A stretch of DNA of 64,000 bases. Source: Orobanche coerulescens (taxonomy: Eukaryota > Streptophyta > Magnoliopsida > Lamiales > Orobanchaceae). The notes beneath the pieces are model-generated. The model saw only the letters and a list, made by a program, of their open reading frames with translations, did no database searches and was not told the DNA's origin. The first letter of the stretch is position 1, and every line of letters starts with the position of its first letter. The stretch is from positions 37,339,501 through 37,403,500 of the forward strand of contig CM065804.1 of NCBI GenBank assembly GCA_033398695.1, in the 5' to 3' direction. Positions 1 to 10,631 of this stretch are shown in pieces. A program made the position numbers and the translations under genes.

Positions 1-338
1 AGACGGTTGGATTTTAATTTGTCACAGTGGAGGTCGATTGAAGCTGTGATTGCCAAGTGTATTTTTAAAGCATATAGTATTATGCCACTTGTGATCTAAA
101 AATAATATGATACTATTATATAAATAGCAGATAATAATATAATATTTAGAAGTCGGTTAGGTTTAGAAAACTTAGCTGGTTGACCGTTGACTGCTTGCAT
201 CAAGTGAGTTGACTCCTTTGACTTCTCGCCTGTGGTTTTGATCACCTAGGTTCCTTCGTCTGTCCTTCGTCTTCTTGTCTGCATCAGGTAGGGTTAGATT
301 CCTATGATCAGCTAGGTCTATCCTTCGCCTGATCTGCT
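1..338 (-). other. Cop1 internal region downstream of pol
   Basis: This stretch lies 3' of the pol stop codon on the element's strand. In the related Cop4 the equivalent zone leads into a third ORF, but I cannot read a convincing protein here. I see short TTGAC-containing direct repeats and T-rich sequence only. It may be the spacer between pol and the third ORF. Confidence 0.5.
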
Positions 339-1918
339 TCAGCTTGGTTTTTCTTCTGTACTAGATTCCCAATCTAGTAAATTATGTTCTCTGCTCAGCT
401 CCAAAAACCTTTCTTCTGGCAAAGGTTTGGTGAAGATATCAGCAATTTGGTAGTCTGTGCTGACTCTTTCAACTATGAATCTCTTGTTAAGCACGTGATC
501 TCTAATGAAGTGATGCTTAACATCAATGTGCTTGGTCCTTGAATGTAATACCGGGTTGTTGGTTATTGCAATAGCACTGTTGTTGTCACACCAGATAGGA
601 ACTTCATTGGCAATGATGTTGTAGTCCCTCAGTTGTTGTCTGATCCATAGGATCTGGGCACAACAACTACCTGCAGCTAGGTATTCTGACTCTGTGGTGG
701 AGATAGAGTTAGAAACCTGCTTCTTGCTAAACCAGGATATCAGTGCGGTTCCTAGGAATTGGCATATTCCACTAGTGCTTTTCCTATTTATTTTGCATCC
801 TGCGAAATCTGCATCTGAATATCCTGATAGCTCGAAGTTATCGTCGTTAGGATACCATAGTCCAACATTGACCGTAGACTTAAGGTATTTATTTATTCTC
901 TTGGCTGCATCTTGGTGCGACTGCTTTGGCTTGGATTGAAATCGTGCGCATACTCCTACGGCATATGATATATTTGGTCTACTTGCAGTGAGGTATAGCA
1001 ATGATCCAATAAGTCCTCTGTAGTGGGTTAAATCCACTGATATGCCTCCCTGATCTGCATCTAGGTGAGTACTTGTGCTCATAGGAATTCTTGCTGGTTT
1101 GGCTGATTCTATTCCAAATCTCTTGATGAGGTCTCGGGTATATTTTGCTTGATTGATAAAAATTCCATTTTCCATCTGCTTGAATTGTAATCCAAGAAAG
1201 AAGTTAAGCTTTCCCATCATACTCATCTCAAACTCTCCTTGCATGAGGTTTGAGAATTTCTCACACAACTCTGGGTTGGTTGAGCAAAGTATAATGTCAT
1301 CCACATATATCTGGACTATTAATATGTGGCCTTCGTTCTCCACTCTGAATAAGGTCTTGTCCACTTTCCCTTTGCAGAAACCGTTATTCTCAAGAAATAC
1401 AGATTAGGTTTCATACCAGGCTCTTCGTGCTTGCTTAAGTCCATATAGAGCTTTCAACAGCTTGTAGACTTTGTCTCCTTTGACAAATCCTGGGGGTTGC
1501 TCCACACAGACTTCTTCTTCTAGGATTCCATTAAGGAATCCACTTTTTACATCCATCTGATAGACTTCAAAATCCTTGAATGCAGCGCAGCATATGCGAG
1601 GAATAGTCTGATGGCTTCTAATCTTGCAACAGGTGCATAGGTTTCATCAAAATCTATTCCTTCACACTGTGTATATCCTTTAGCAACAAGTCTGGCTTTA
1701 TTCCTAACAACAGCTCCATCTTCGTTGCTTTTGTTTTTGTACACCCATTTGGTGCCAATAACCTTCTTATGATCTGGTCTGTTTGTTAGTTCCCAAACAT
1801 TGTTCCTTTCCATTTGTTCAAGCTCCTCTTGCATGGCATTGATCCAAGAATAATCTTCCAAGGCTTGTTCTATTGTCTTGGGTTCTATATGGGACATAGA
1901 GCAAGAGAACATTGCCAT
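339..1918 (-). pseudogene. Cop1 reverse transcriptase and RNase H (broken)
   Basis: Copies element RNA into DNA and removes the RNA strand. The N-terminal part reads at 1547-1918 ([48 protein letters not shown]), then shifts frame just before the expected [10 protein letters not shown] block. The C-terminal part reads at 339-1364 with the active-site box YVDD, the SLLYLTASRPN thumb motif, and RNase H motifs SDADFAG, TESEYLAA, CDNNSAI, HIDVKHHFIRDHV and DIFTKPLP. About 180 bp between the parts carry a stop or frameshift. The catalytic residues survive but the polyprotein is disrupted. Confidence 0.93.
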
Positions 1919-2458
1919 TCCTGCGGGTAGAGTAGACTGTCTTGTCTTAACTCCATCAATCAGCTTCCCAATGATTTGTTAGATTGGATGGTCTTTGAGC
2001 CACTTGGGGATATCTTCTTCTTCAGGGCCTGTTCCCCCTGTAGATTTGCTCTGGTGGATTTCCTCTCTGTCTGCATCAGCTTGGATCTAGTCTCCTTGGT
2101 CTGCAACTGGATCAGCTACCGTCTTGTCATCTGCAGGTTGGGTCTGGTCTGCAGATGAGTCTTTATCAGCTACATATGGGTCTTCATCAGCGGCAACTGA
2201 AACAGGTAGTTTTGGTGTTCCTATCGGATCTGCAGTTGGGTCTTTAGCAGCTACAGTTGGGTCTTTAGGCTGATCTATAGATGAGTCCACCATTCCAGTG
2301 TCATGTATAATGACTTCTTCGAGGGATGCGGATTTGAGCTTATCCTCAGTTAGCTCTACTTGTTTCCTGTACTCAACAGTAGTTTCATCAAATACAACAT
2401 GGGGTGTTTCCTCCACAACTAAGGTTCTTTTGTTAAAGACTCTATATGCCTTGCTTCT
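1919..2458 (-). pseudogene. Cop1 integrase-RT linker, Asp/Pro-rich
   Basis: This is the low-complexity spacer between integrase and RT. Residues in 2087-2416 read EETPHVVFDETTVEYRKQ and then repeats rich in D, P, A, T and V with a recurring ADxDP/VADKD pattern. The matching region of Cop4 (44463-44903) has the same start and composition, so it belongs to the polyprotein. No catalytic motif is expected here. Confidence 0.75.
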
Positions 2459-3700
2459 TTATGAATATCCCATAAAGAGACCATCATCAGTTTGAGCATC
2501 AAAGGCATTTAGTTTTGTTTTACCGTTGTTGTGGATGCAACATTTACAACAAAAAATATGAAAGTAAGCAACAGTAGGTGTTCTGTTATTCCAAACCTCA
2601 TAGGGAGTTTTGCCATGTCTCCCTACTATCATACTCATGTTCTGAGTATGGCAAGATGTGTTTTTAGCTTCAGCCCAGAACCTCTTGGGCAGGTCTGCTT
2701 CTGCAATCATGGACCTGGCTGCTTCTTTTAGGGTTCTGTTTCTTCTTTCGGCAACACCATTCTGCTGGGGGGTCCTGGTTGCAGAGAGCTCATGCTGGAT
2801 TCTATTCTGATCGCTGTAATCAGTGATAGCCTTGTTGAGAAATTTGCCTCCTCTATCTGATCTGATCCTGATGATTGAGAGGGATTTCTCATTATGAATC
2901 CTTCTCAGCAGCTCAGGTAGCTTGGTCAAGATTTCACTTTTTTTGTACAAGAAGATAATCCATGTGAAACTTGAATAGTCATCCACTACTACAAGGGTAT
3001 CCTTTCTGCCACTTAGAGTCCTCGGCTTGATAGGGCCAAATAGATCCATATGAAGTAGATCTAAGATCCTCGTTGTGAGGGTTGTAGGCTGGACTGGCAT
3101 GAATGATGCTCTGGTCTGCTTTCCTTTCTGACACGCATCACAAAGAGCTTCCTTCTTGAATGCTTCCTCTAGAAGTCCTCTGACCAGCTTCTGAGAACTA
3201 ATTTTGTTGATGGCTTTGAAGTTCAGATGACATAATCTTTTGTGCCACATCCATCTATTCTTAGCTATTGTCTTAGATAGAAAACAGGTATTGGGAGTTC
3301 CTGTGTTCCAATCTATCATGTAGACATCTCTCCTTCTGAATCCTTGTAGCTTCACCTCTCCATATTGGATATCAATCACCATACATTTCCAAATGGTGAA
3401 GACTACTAGATTCTTTTCATCACAAAACTGGCTTATGCTCAGGAGATTATACTTGAGCCCTTTGACATAGTGAACTTTGGATATAATGATATTTCCTCGG
3501 TGCAGATCTCTAAAGCCCTTTGTTTGTCCTCTAGAGCTATCTCCAAAGGTTACGTCTGGACCTCTTTTTTTGGTATATTTTGTCAGCATCTTCTTGTTCT
3601 TGGTCATGTGCCTCGAGCATCCGGAGTCTACAAACCATTCTTCACCTCCAAAATTTGAGTTTGTGGAGATGTGGTAGTAGTCCTTCCACCTTTTCTGCAA
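2459..3700 (-). pseudogene. Cop1 protease, GAG-pre-integrase and integrase
   Basis: A 413-residue open stretch. Near its start is an aspartic protease site (WFVDSGCSRHMT), followed by the zinc-binding pre-integrase region (WHKRLCHLN...CDACQKGKQ). The integrase core has its first Asp in HMDLFGPI, second Asp in RSDRGGKF and Glu in GVAERRNRTL, so the DDE triad is present. DRGGEF has become DRGGKF, a non-catalytic change. It ends in the usual LFMGYS segment. This is one of the longer intact blocks of the element. Confidence 0.94.
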
Positions 3701-5779
3701 TTATACAAGCAGAGACTTAGGTACCCAAATCTGTGTGGGTCCTCTAGGGTTAGATGGTTTCCTGGAGAATTGATTTCTCCTTGGATTGTGAAAATTTTTG
3801 TTATTACCCCTATAAGGCGTGTAAGGTCTGGGTCTATATCCTCTGTTAGGATTGTATACCGGATATGCCTCATAATATTGACAGTGTGGGCCATTTCTAA
3901 ACCTTGGCTGAGACCATTTATTAAATCTTTGAGGTCTCCACACTTGTTAATTTTGAAAGTTAGGATAACCTTGAGGTTTCCATTTGCCCCTCCCATTTTG
4001 AAATCTATTTTTGGGGAGTTTTGATAATAATGGGCATGTTGTCTGGGTTGCTGCTTCTGCCTTGGCCATTGCCTAGTCGCTTGTCTAAGTGGCTGCCTTG
4101 TGAACCCTGGCTGCAGCCTAGACTTGTGACTTGGCTGTTGCCTATTTTTAAATACCGGTTTGTATATAGGCTCAGCAGACGAGACAATTGTTTCTCCCTT
4201 GATGAAAGTGATTTTAGAACTAGATGGATTGTGAGGATCATATCCAAGGCCTGATCTAGAATATAGTGTCCTTTTATTAGTACACAATTCGTCCAGAGTT
4301 AGAGACGCTTTCAGGGAGGTTATTTCCTGCGCCTGAGTCTTACTTACCTGAGTCAGTTTAGTAAATTCGGCTTTGACATGAGCAAGTGCAGCTGATTTTT
4401 CACTATTCAAAACAGTTAATCGTTTTATCTCAGCTGTAGTGACATCAGCCTGGTTTTTCAAGTTAACTGTAGCCTGGTTTTCAAGATCAGATTTGACTTT
4501 ATATAATTCTAGGCTGAGTTTTTCAAAATCATTTTTCTGCTGCCTATTCTCATCTTGCAGCTGAGTCTTCTCGGCTGATACAGTTAGGTGTGTAAATTTT
4601 AGTGTCTCAAAATCCTTAAGTAGCTGATTTACAGATTCGTGCAATCCATATCTTGTGCCATGGCTGAACTATTATTTGAAACAGAGGGTTTTGATGTTAC
4701 CTCTTCATCAGCTAGGTTGGCCATCAGGCAATCATACTCTTCATCATCATCAAAGAAGAATCCGCTGCTTGACTCTACACGCTCTTAATCTTCTCCGATG
4801 AGGGCCTTCCTTCGGTCTTATTTTCTGCTCACCTCCTTCTTGCTCTCGTCCTTCTTAAGATCAGGACAATCGATTTGAATGTGTCGTGTCTTATGGCAGT
4901 TTTAACACTCCACCTTCCAGCTTCCGGCTTTTTGGTTTCTTCTAGGATTCTCCTTATAATTCTTTTTATATTTGGAGTAATTCTTCCTGAAGTTGCTGAA
5001 TCTCTGCATGATGAACGCCATTTCTTCCTCGAAATCGAGTGTATTAGGAGGTTTAACTTCTGATAAGATTTTGGCGGGGGACTCGGCTGCAAACGCTATT
5101 CGTTTCTCTGCAGGCTCGTTTGATGATGAACTTGGGAGTTCGAATTCATAAGCCTTCCATCAGAGAATAGTTCTTGAATTTTGATTTTATTGAGGTCTTT
5201 GGATTCCCTCATGGCTACCGCCTTCATATTCCACTCTGGGTTGAGTGATCTCAGAACCTTCAGGTCCATCTCCCTGTTGCCATAGGATTTTCCCAGAGAA
5301 TTAATTTCATTAATGATCTCTGTGAATCTTGTGTCTACTTTATCGATAGACTCTCCATTCTTCATTTTGAAGTTGTCAAACTTTTGGGTAGCGATTGACA
5401 ACTTGTTCTCTTTTATCAGCTCCGTTCCTTCACACATTAAAGCTAATGTGTCCCAGATTTCCTCTGCATTCTTGCAATTCTTGATCTTAACCATTGTAGA
5501 TTTGTCAAGAGTTTGGTATAGCACATCTCTGTCACGGTTGTCTAGGTTGGACAGCTTTTTTTCTTCTGGGGTCAGCTCTGTCCTATTGTTTGGGATCTTC
5601 TCTGGCTTCCCTGCTGCAATCTCCTCGGGAGTGTTGTCCTTCTCGAAGATGAATGGACCGTCCTCTATGATGCACCACATGTCATCATGTATTGAAGAGA
5701 AGTGTGCTTGCATCCTTATCTTCCAAAGATCATACTCGTCAACTGAAAACACAGGTAATCTAGAGTGCATGTGTTCCAT
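3701..5779 (-). pseudogene. Cop1 gag (UBN2-type) with coiled-coil C terminus (broken)
   Basis: Structural nucleocapsid-type protein. The N-terminal part (5096-5779) starts MEHMHSRLPVFSVDEYDLW and carries the copia gag domain (EEIWDTLALMCEGT, ATQKFDNFKM, LRSLNPEWNMKAVAM). The middle (4829-5092) holds a zinc knuckle reading C-stop-NCHKTRHIQIDC: a TAA replaces the Tyr codon found in Cop4. The C-terminal part (within 3628-4644) is rich in heptad-like L/K/E repeats, probably a coiled coil as in Sirevirus gags, and then a basic Gln/Arg-rich stretch. Frames change at least twice. The start ATG at 5779 is supported by the matching start in Cop4. Confidence 0.85.
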
Positions 5780-5849
5780 TTTACAATGAGAGTTAAAAAA
5801 TATATATCCTCGATATATGGATCTGGTTCGTGAAATAAATGAACCAACC

Positions 5850-5863
5850 CCTCTGATACCACT
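5850..5863 (-). promoter_or_regulatory. Cop1 primer-binding site
   Basis: On the minus strand this reads AGTGGTATCAGAGG directly after the LTR end. TGGTATCAGAG is complementary to the 3' end of initiator tRNA-Met, the usual primer for plant copia elements. Confidence 0.88.
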
Positions 5864-7202
5864 TGTAGGTCACAAGTCGTCCAGGAATAAGTCTAGGGGG
5901 GGATGAATAGACTTATTGAAACTCTTAAACTCTTTTTCACGAAGAGTGAGTTTCTCAGCTGATAGATATGCGGAAATCAGCTGATGATGAAATTAAGACT
6001 AAGCAATGGAACAGTAATGAATGAATGCAATAGTTAAGTATGATGCTGAAAACAGTAAAACACGCGGGCAATTTATAGTGGTCTCAGAGGTGGGGTAATC
6101 GTCTACTAATCCACTTTCTCCAAACCAGTTGGAGATGAATACACTATAATTCTCAACCAGTGATAAAGATTACAGTGATTCTAGAACTTAGCTACAACAA
6201 CTTCCAACCAGTGGAAATCACGTCTTTGCAACTCCTCTTTGACTGCCTTGCACCACTTGATTATTCAAATCCTTGGATGCCTATCAGTCTCGCAACTTCA
6301 ACCATTGAAGTACCCCGAACTCAGGTTTTAAGACAAGAGAGTTTGTCTTCTCCAACTAAGAGCTTTCTCCAAGATAAGAACTTTGAGTACTGCTCTTTTC
6401 ACGATGCTATGAGATTGCTTTGATTGCTTTGATAACTTTGATTGGTTGAGAGTTTTGTTCGCATCGTACTGCTCATCTTCAAATCTTCGGATATATATAG
6501 GTGACGATCCTTGAGCATTCTTCATAGCCGTTGCAAATCCTGTAACAAATCCGTCTGTTGGAGAAATAGACTTCTTTGTTTATTTTTCTGAATGTTGCAA
6601 GGCTGGATTCCCATATTTTAATCTATCTTTAGACCGTTGTGAAGACTTTGCATGTGAGGCGCTGAATATTTTGAATACAATAATATTAAAGTCTTCAGTG
6701 GTAGGTCTGGATGAATTATTTAATTCATATCCTTGCGGGAATCTCCCCAATTTGTCTCTTCACGCTTGCATGTGACTTTCCGTAATATTTGACTTTTCAA
6801 CGCATGCTGACGTGGTCTTGTAGTACTTGGTTGATCAAGTTGGCTGATGTACAGTCATCTTTTCTGCAGTTTGGACCTCTCTGTCGGTGGTTGTTTGAGA
6901 CTCGCCTGATCAGATGACTTGTCTGAAGTCACTTGGCTGCAGTCTGGTCAAACATCTCTGATGAATTTTTGTTGACCAGAACTTCTCTGACTTGACTTAG
7001 CTGTACCTATGTACTTAGCCGATTTGAGCGTAACTTATTTGGCCTATAGAAGATACTGATTTGGTTCTTCTTTACATTTTACCAAGTATTTAACTTAACA
7101 CAATTTGGCCTATGGAAGATACTCATTTGGTTCTTCCTTACATTTTTGCCAAGTAATAAACATTTGAATGACATCATCAAAATCTAACAAGTATTCCTAA
7201 CA
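5864..7202 (-). repeat. Cop1 5' LTR
   Basis: The plus strand begins TGTAGGTCACAAGTCGTC and ends ATTCCTAACA, giving TG...CA ends. It is about 1.34 kb, shorter than the Cop4 (about 1.61 kb) and Cop5 (about 1.53 kb) LTRs, so it probably has internal deletions. A TATA-like ATATATATAG lies at 6491-6500. Upstream of it (6780-6990) are several TTGACC/TTGACT motifs. GTCGA follows at 7203-7207. Confidence 0.92.
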
Positions 7203-7203
7203 G

Positions 7204-7275
7204 TCGAGACATGGTGTCTAGGAGGCAACTTGGGAAACCGAGAATAGCATGCGTGCTAGGTACCCCGAGTTGTTT
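7204..7275 (+). pseudogene. Gyp1 chromodomain tail (stop inside)
   Basis: Reads SRHGV-stop-EATWETENSMRARYPELFVS, matching the end of the Gyp4 chromodomain (SRHGVEEATWEL...HPELFDS). The chromodomain tethers integrase to methylated histone H3 in chromoviruses. A GAG-to-TAG change truncates it after SRHGV. Only the last 23 or so residues are present, because Cop1 interrupts the rest. Confidence 0.85.
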
Positions 7276-7306
7276 GTTTCTTAAGTTTCGGGACGAAACT
7301 TATTTT

Positions 7307-7319
7307 TAGAGGGGAAGAA
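7307..7319 (+). promoter_or_regulatory. Gyp1 polypurine tract
   Basis: AGAGGGGAAGAA directly before the LTR start. This is the expected plus-strand primer position, and it matches the reverse complement of the CTCCCCCTCT tract next to the Gyp4 LTRs. Confidence 0.8.
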
Positions 7320-7502
7320 TGTAATATCCTCATATTTATGTTCACTATATTTTCATTTTTTTTGGTGTAATTCTCATAATTTTTGCTCGGAACTGCCGTA
7401 CGGGGTTGCCGTAGATCCATTGTATGTTATCATACGTATTGTGTTGTTCCGTTTGATGCTTCGTTCGTGCTTTGGTGTTTCGGACCGTTGTTACCCTGTG
7501 CC

Positions 7503-7922
7503 TAACGCGCGCTAATGTTATTGTATAGCGCACGCTAAACATCCTTCAGTAGCGCACGCTAGCGAGTCTGTCCAGTACTAGACAATTTGCTACTAGACTC
7601 GGTCAGGTGCCCAGGTAGCGCACGCTATGGCCGATAGCACGCGCTACCGATACGCTTTTAGCGCACGCTATGTTTGGCCGGCAGCGCACGCTAACGGGGT
7701 TAGGTGAGTACTGGGCAGTTCACTTCTGGACTCGGCTGATGTCCAGGTAGCGCACGCTATGGCCGATAGCACGCACTACCGAGAGGCTATTAGCGCATGC
7801 TACGTTTCGGGTAGCGCACGCTAACGGCCCATAAATCTGGTTACTGGACTGGGACGTTAACTTTCTGGACTTGAGTTTTGTCCCGTTAGCGCACGCTAAC
7901 TTTTCAGGATTAGCGTGCTCTA
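7503..7922 (+). repeat. TAGCGYRCGCTA palindrome cluster, Gyp1 LTR
   Basis: About a dozen 12-bp units with 5-bp inverted arms TAGCG/CGCTA and a variable YR centre. Exact TAGCGCACGCTA copies are near 7527, 7549, 7616, 7658, 7747, 7811 and 7885, with degenerate copies between (TAGCACGCGCTA, CAGCGCACGCTA, TAGCGCATGCTA). Spacing is irregular, from about 10 to 70 bp. The cluster ends just before the TATA box. Confidence 0.93.
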
Positions 7923-7934
7923 ACGCTTCCTGGC

Positions 7935-7942
7935 TATATAAA
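7935..7942 (+). promoter_or_regulatory. Gyp1 LTR TATA box
   Basis: TATATAAA immediately downstream of the palindrome cluster, in the position of the U3 core promoter. Confidence 0.75.
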
Positions 7943-8626
7943 CCAGGGAGTTGACCCATATTTTTACCTTTTCTCATTTCTTCTCCTCCCCGCGGCTTAG
8001 AGCTCCATCAGGCGATTTTCGGGCGATCACTTCCTCCGATCATTTCAAGCGTATTCTACCTTGAGATTTTGAAGTAGATTAACAACACCTACTTGTGTTC
8101 TTCATCCTCAATCCAAGGTAAATCTCTTAAAACCCTACTTTTGCGAAATTTGGGGGTTTTTGGATTTTGGTCCGTTTCGTTCCATTTTGTTGGTTAATTC
8201 ATGATGAATATGATTAATCTTGCTAGTATTCTTGTTTTCCCTACGGATTCATGGTATATTTTGTGGTTGTTGCGTATTCGAGAGGGTTTGGTTGTGGTCC
8301 ACCCTCGTTGTTATTTTATACGAATATACATGTATCGTAGGCGGGTTTTCGGGTGTATTCCATTTCCATATTCGTTTAGAGTTGGTTGTGATTATGTTCT
8401 TCGAATCATTAGGTTCCGTTCCCTTGGTTCCTAGCATTCGTTGGTGATTTTCCTTTCCGTTCATTGCGTCGTCAATTATCCAAGGCAAATATTTTTGGAA
8501 ACCTTTATGCTTAACGTGGAATGGTAATGTATATTGTGTTTGATTTGCTCACCTCGGGAGGGTCCGACGGGGCCACGGAGGGAGTCCAATGGTTCGAGCC
8601 CTGGATTCATGAGTTTGTTTAGCTAG

Positions 8627-8782
8627 CCAGCTCGGGAGGGTCCTTAGAGGCCTCGAGTGGGATTTGTGGCTTCGTCCCGGTCCTAGGCGATGCACGTGCA
8701 TGATTTGTTTTATGATATGGCCAGCTCGGGAGGGTCCTTAGAGGCCTCGAGTGGGATTTGTGGCTTCGTCCCGGTCCTAGGC
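8627..8782 (+). repeat. 62-bp direct repeat in Gyp1 LTR
   Basis: Positions 8627-8688 and 8721-8782 are the same 62 bases (beginning CCAGCTCGGGAGGGTCCTTA), a 94-bp period. A shorter related stretch (CTCGGGAGGGTCCGACGGGG) lies just upstream near 8552. This is a local tandem duplication inside the LTR transcript region. Confidence 0.9.
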
Positions 8783-9343
8783 AAATGTGATTGACTGTTT
8801 GTTTCCGTAAAAGACATGTCTGGTTTTGGTTTTGAAATGATTTGGTGCATTTTACTATGAAACATGTAAGCGAATGGTTTGCCTTGATTACTTGTACTAG
8901 AGTAATTGCTAACCCCTTTGGGGACCCGTTTTGGGGAAATTCTTGTTATGGATTTCAGGTTATGTTCTACCGGACGAGCGGGCGCTGGGATAGTACGAGG
9001 ATGTTGGCCAGGGTCGTTGACATGTGCATTCGAGTCTTCTTATTTCTCTTGTCTTTTTTGATATGGTTGTTTCCCACATTTATAAACTTATAGATTGTAC
9101 TCATGAGTACCTAGGCTTTTCACTCCGAATTTCATTTTGTATCAACTCAAATTGCTATATTGTCGGTTGATGTTTATTACGTCGGTTGCTCCGGGCGTAT
9201 CTTTATATGTCATATTATTTAAATGAGTGTCCTCGCTAACTGAGATGGTTAGTCGAGTGGTGTTTTTCTTGCTTTAGCCTAGTGGGTCCCATATAGGGGT
9301 CCACGGCGCTGTAATATACTCCGAATATCCCGGGGGTGTTACA

Positions 9344-9600
9344 CATTCTCCCTTAAAGGTACATACAAGATTCAATTCTTACAGCAATTGACGATTAATA
9401 CTGTATTCTTGGGTCCTATTGTGTTCCCCCTTAATTAATGCACACGTCATCTATAGGAAGGTAACTGTATCTTCTTATTCCTATAGTAAGAATATGACTC
9501 GTAGTTCTGAGTGTACGATCAAGTAAAATGAACAATGTATTCATGGGTCTTACATCATTCCCCCTCAATTGATGAATAAAATTAAAAACTTACATGTAGT
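9344..9600 (-). other. Cop2 3' non-coding region with repeated polypurine-like tracts
   Basis: Between the pol end and Gyp1 are three pyrimidine runs on the plus strand (9345-9354 TTCTCCCTTA, 9424-9432 TTCCCCCTT, 9549-9556 TTCCCCCT), purine-rich on the element strand. Two sit in a repeated context, GTATTCwTGGGTCyTA...TTCCCCCT, starting at 9403 and 9537. Multiple polypurine tracts are a known feature of Sireviruses. Confidence 0.6.
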
Positions 9601-10342
9601 TTAATCGAGATGTATCATTCCCAATTCGTGACGGAGCATATAAGACCTTGTTCTGGTTAGAGGCATCGTGAATATGTCGGCTATTTGGATATATGTATGA
9701 ATTTTCTCGATCCGAACATCTTTATTCTCCACATGATTCCTGATGAAGTGATGCTTCATATCAATGTGCTTGGTCCTAGAGTGAAATACACGATTATACG
9801 TGATTATGATTACACTCGTGCTTTCGCACATGATTGAAGTTTGTATTGCCTTGGTGGCATAGTTTTCTAGATGTTGCTTTATCCACAAGATTTGCATGCA
9901 GCAGCTTCTAGCAGCATAATATTCCGACTCAGCTGTAACAAATGAGTTGACCAATTATTTCTTACTGAGCCATTACACAAGTCTAGGTCCAAAAAAGTGA
10001 CATGTCCCACTCGTACTCTTCCTATTCAACTTGCAGCCTCCAAGATCCGAGTCGATGTAGCCTACCAAATCGAATCCTCCTTCCTTGGGATACCACAATT
10101 CTACATTGATTATTCCTTTGATGTAGTTAAGGATTCATTTGGTTGTGGTAAATTGTGACTCCTCCAATGCTACTTGATATCGAGCACATACTCCTAGCAA
10201 GTTGGATATCGAGTCTGCTGGCTGTTAGGTACATGAGTGAGCCTATAAGCTTCCTATAGAATGGTTGATCAACTGGCTTTCCAGCTTCCTCAACACCTAT
10301 CTGTGAAAGTGCTCATGGGGGTAGATGATGACTTTGACTTGT
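9601..10342 (-). pseudogene. Cop2 RNase H and RT thumb (broken)
   Basis: Residues read from 9601-9954 include TAESEYYAARSCCMQILWIKQ, HSRTKHIDMKHHFIRNHV and QIADIFTMPL, the RNase H C-terminal motifs, ending HELGMIHLD. The usual CDNxSAI is degraded to CESTSVI, losing a catalytic Asp. The part between 9955 and 10342 still matches copia RNase H/thumb in pieces (for example the GYIDSDLGGC-like block near 10030-10070) but has multiple stops. Confidence 0.85.
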
Positions 10343-10631
10343 TCATCTTGAATTCTTGAGCATCTCCTTGCCGTATTTCTCCTGGTTGATGAATATACCT
10401 ATAGGTAGTTGTTGGACCTGCAACCCAAAGAAATAGCTAAGTTCTCCCATCATATTTACTTTGCTTGGGATGAGAGATCTGTTTACATAGATCAAGGTTA
10501 TTGAACCAAAAATAATATCATATACATAGATTTGCACCATAAGGAGATCATCACCTTCCCAGAGTTTGAAGAGAGTTTTGTCGACAGCACCTTTCTCAAA
10601 TCCATTATTGATATGATATTGATAGGGTTTC
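10343..10631 (-). pseudogene. Cop2 reverse transcriptase palm (catalytic Asp lost)
   Basis: Reads HINNGFEKGAVDKTLFKL, LLMVQIYVYDIIFGS, NMMGELSYFFGLQVQQ and GIFINQEKYGKEMLK. The copia box YVDD has become YVYD (GAT to TAT), which removes a metal-binding Asp. The reading continues at 14592 after the GTTTC duplication. Confidence 0.88.
10627..10631. repeat. Target site duplication GTTTC, left of Gyp2s
   Basis: GTTTC directly before the solo LTR, matching GTTTC at 14592-14596 exactly. Removing the LTR plus one copy restores a continuous copia pol context. Confidence 0.93.

Larger units (their letters stand above)
1..7202 (-). mobile_element. Cop1: Ty1/copia (Sirevirus-like) retrotransposon, 3' end off window
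   Basis: Minus-strand copia element. From right to left it shows a 5' LTR, a tRNA-Met-type primer site, gag, protease, integrase, reverse transcriptase and RNase H, which is the copia domain order. The 3' LTR lies beyond position 1. LTR ends and protein sequence match Cop4 and Cop5, so the three form one family. It sits in the chromodomain end of Gyp1: the Gyp1 reading resumes at 7203, where GTCGA should be the right target duplication (left copy not visible). The reading frame is interrupted several times, so the copy is inactive. Confidence 0.93.
7203..9343 (+). mobile_element. Gyp1: Ty3/gypsy chromovirus, 3' end
   Basis: The right-hand end of a plus-strand gypsy element: end of the pol chromodomain, polypurine tract and 3' LTR. 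The rest lies left of Cop1, which inserted into it. The LTR shares terminal sequence and the ATTACAGCGCCGTGG block with the Gyp2 and Gyp4 LTRs, so these families are related, probably Tekay-type chromoviruses judging by chromodomain and large LTRs. The expected 5-bp duplication after the LTR is CATTC (9344-9348); its partner is off window. Confidence 0.85.
7320..9343 (+). repeat. Gyp1 3' LTR
   Basis: Starts TGTAATATCCTCATATTTATG and ends CCCGGGGGTGTTACA, about 2.02 kb. The U3 part carries the TAGCGYRCGCTA cluster (7503-7922) and a TATA box (7935-7942). Further on are a 62-bp direct repeat and GGTCCGACGGGGCC, which is also found in the Gyp4 LTR. Short ORFs in this stretch are not convincing genes. 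Confidence 0.9.
9344..10631 (-). mobile_element. Cop2: decayed copia element, segment 1 (3' side)
   Basis: Minus-strand copia pol remnant that continues at 14592 after the Gyp2s insertion. It contains RNase H and the catalytic part of RT. The 3' LTR is absent because Gyp1 abuts it. It differs clearly in protein sequence from the Cop1/4/5 family, and its 5' half (gag) is missing. Confidence 0.88.

Noticed and set aside
5850..5863. tRNA gene suggested by TGGTATCAGAG
   Set aside because: Only the 3'-end complement is present, without cloverleaf; it is a primer-binding site.
8201..9093. Short ORFs in the Gyp1 LTR
   Set aside because: They overlap on both strands, have no recognisable domain, and lie between LTR ends; treated as chance.
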